The notes under the pieces were generated by a model, which ran no database searches, had not been told where the DNA came from, and worked only from the letters and a program-made list of their open reading frames with translations. Of a DNA stretch of 13,053 nt, positions 12,927 to 13,053 are shown piece after piece. Position 1 is the first letter of the stretch. Each line of letters begins with the position of its first letter. The position numbers were made by a program, and so were the translations under genes. This DNA is from an uncultured Ideonella sp. (GTDB taxonomy: Bacteria; Pseudomonadota; Gammaproteobacteria; Burkholderiales; Burkholderiaceae). Location of the stretch: NCBI GenBank assembly GCA_946479475.1, contig CAMLGG010000150.1:1-13053 (forward strand), given 5' to 3'.

Positions 12927-13053
12927 TTGATCGGACGTTTCCTGGGCGCCCTGTGCGCGGCCTCGGCATGCCTGGCGCTGCTGGGCGCGGCAGGCTGCGC
13001 CACCCACCAAACCCGGCCCGGCGCAGCCTCGGCGCCAGGCCCTGCCGCCGCAC
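12927..13053 (+). CDS. Lipoprotein, N-terminal part (runs off the window)
   Basis: From TTG 12927 the frame reads MIGRFLGALCAASACLALLG followed by AAGCATHQTRPG. This is a short positive start, a hydrophobic core and a lipobox (LLGAAG before Cys24), so the product should be lipid-anchored. GGAG lies 9 bases upstream of the TTG (12914-12917). The visible mature part is Ala/Pro/Gly-rich linker only, so the domain that carries the function is outside the window. It starts 68 bases after the GH5 stop and may belong to the same transcript. Confidence 0.65.
   Translation, partial: MIGRFLGALCAASACLALLGAAGCATHQTRPGAASAPGPAAA

Noticed and set aside
10165..13053. Very long open frame (962 codons) on the minus strand across the ROK and GH5 genes
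   Set aside because: It is a shadow of high-GC codon bias; both opposite-strand genes have full family motifs, while its translation is low-complexity Gly/Arg/Val-rich with no domain.

Overview
The window is very GC-rich (about 70% by eye), has G/C-ending codons throughout, and is densely packed with genes on both strands. These traits and the protein families point to a betaproteobacterium, most likely Burkholderiales of the Rubrivivax/Caldimonas/Comamonadaceae type. This placement is an inference from composition and families. I see no rRNA, tRNA, CRISPR, IS element or phage gene. No stretch of 300 bases lacks a gene. The larger gaps are 4593-4820, 10008-10233, 8290-8432 and 7312-7400, and each holds likely control sites.

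Left and middle part (1-8289). A phosphotransferase-fold protein of the COG2187 type (+) converges on a four-gene minus-strand unit: a phasin-like helical protein, a small exported beta-sandwich protein, homospermidine synthase and a PRPP synthetase paralogue. Divergent from that unit is a plus-strand pair: a nitroreductase and a shortened HPF/RaiA-like ribosome-associated protein. These converge on a minus-strand pair: a 100-residue protein of unknown function and an iron-type alcohol dehydrogenase. Further right on the minus strand lie a fragment of a response-regulator receiver domain and an exported SH3-like protein with a proline-rich tail. The most notable signal is non-coding. The motif TTG(A/C)-N6-(G/T)CAA, the box geometry of the CRP/FNR/FixK family, occurs exactly four times by my reading. 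All four copies are intergenic, and three of them sit about 31-32 bp (centre to centre) upstream of a plausible -10 element for a gene start in this block. A fifth, near-match copy (TTGATGCGTGTCAG) sits 31 bp from a good -10 (TATGCT) in front of the SH3-like gene. Nitroreductase, HPF-like protein and a COG2187 protein together recall oxygen-limitation or dormancy regulons. I therefore read 1-8289 as a candidate low-oxygen/persistence module that also includes homospermidine and PRPP synthesis.

Right part (8433-13053). This is a carbohydrate locus. An exported GH39 glycosidase (-) is divergent from a ROK-family repressor (+), which is followed by an exported GH5 endoglucanase-type enzyme with an N-terminal fibronectin-III-like domain. 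The window ends inside a lipoprotein gene. Similar 16-bp inverted repeats (GGWCTC-N4-GAGWCM) lie at nearly the same distance, 36-37 nt, upstream of both glycosidase start codons. They are candidate operators for the ROK protein.

Homology calls rest on motifs and remembered family features only; no database search was possible.
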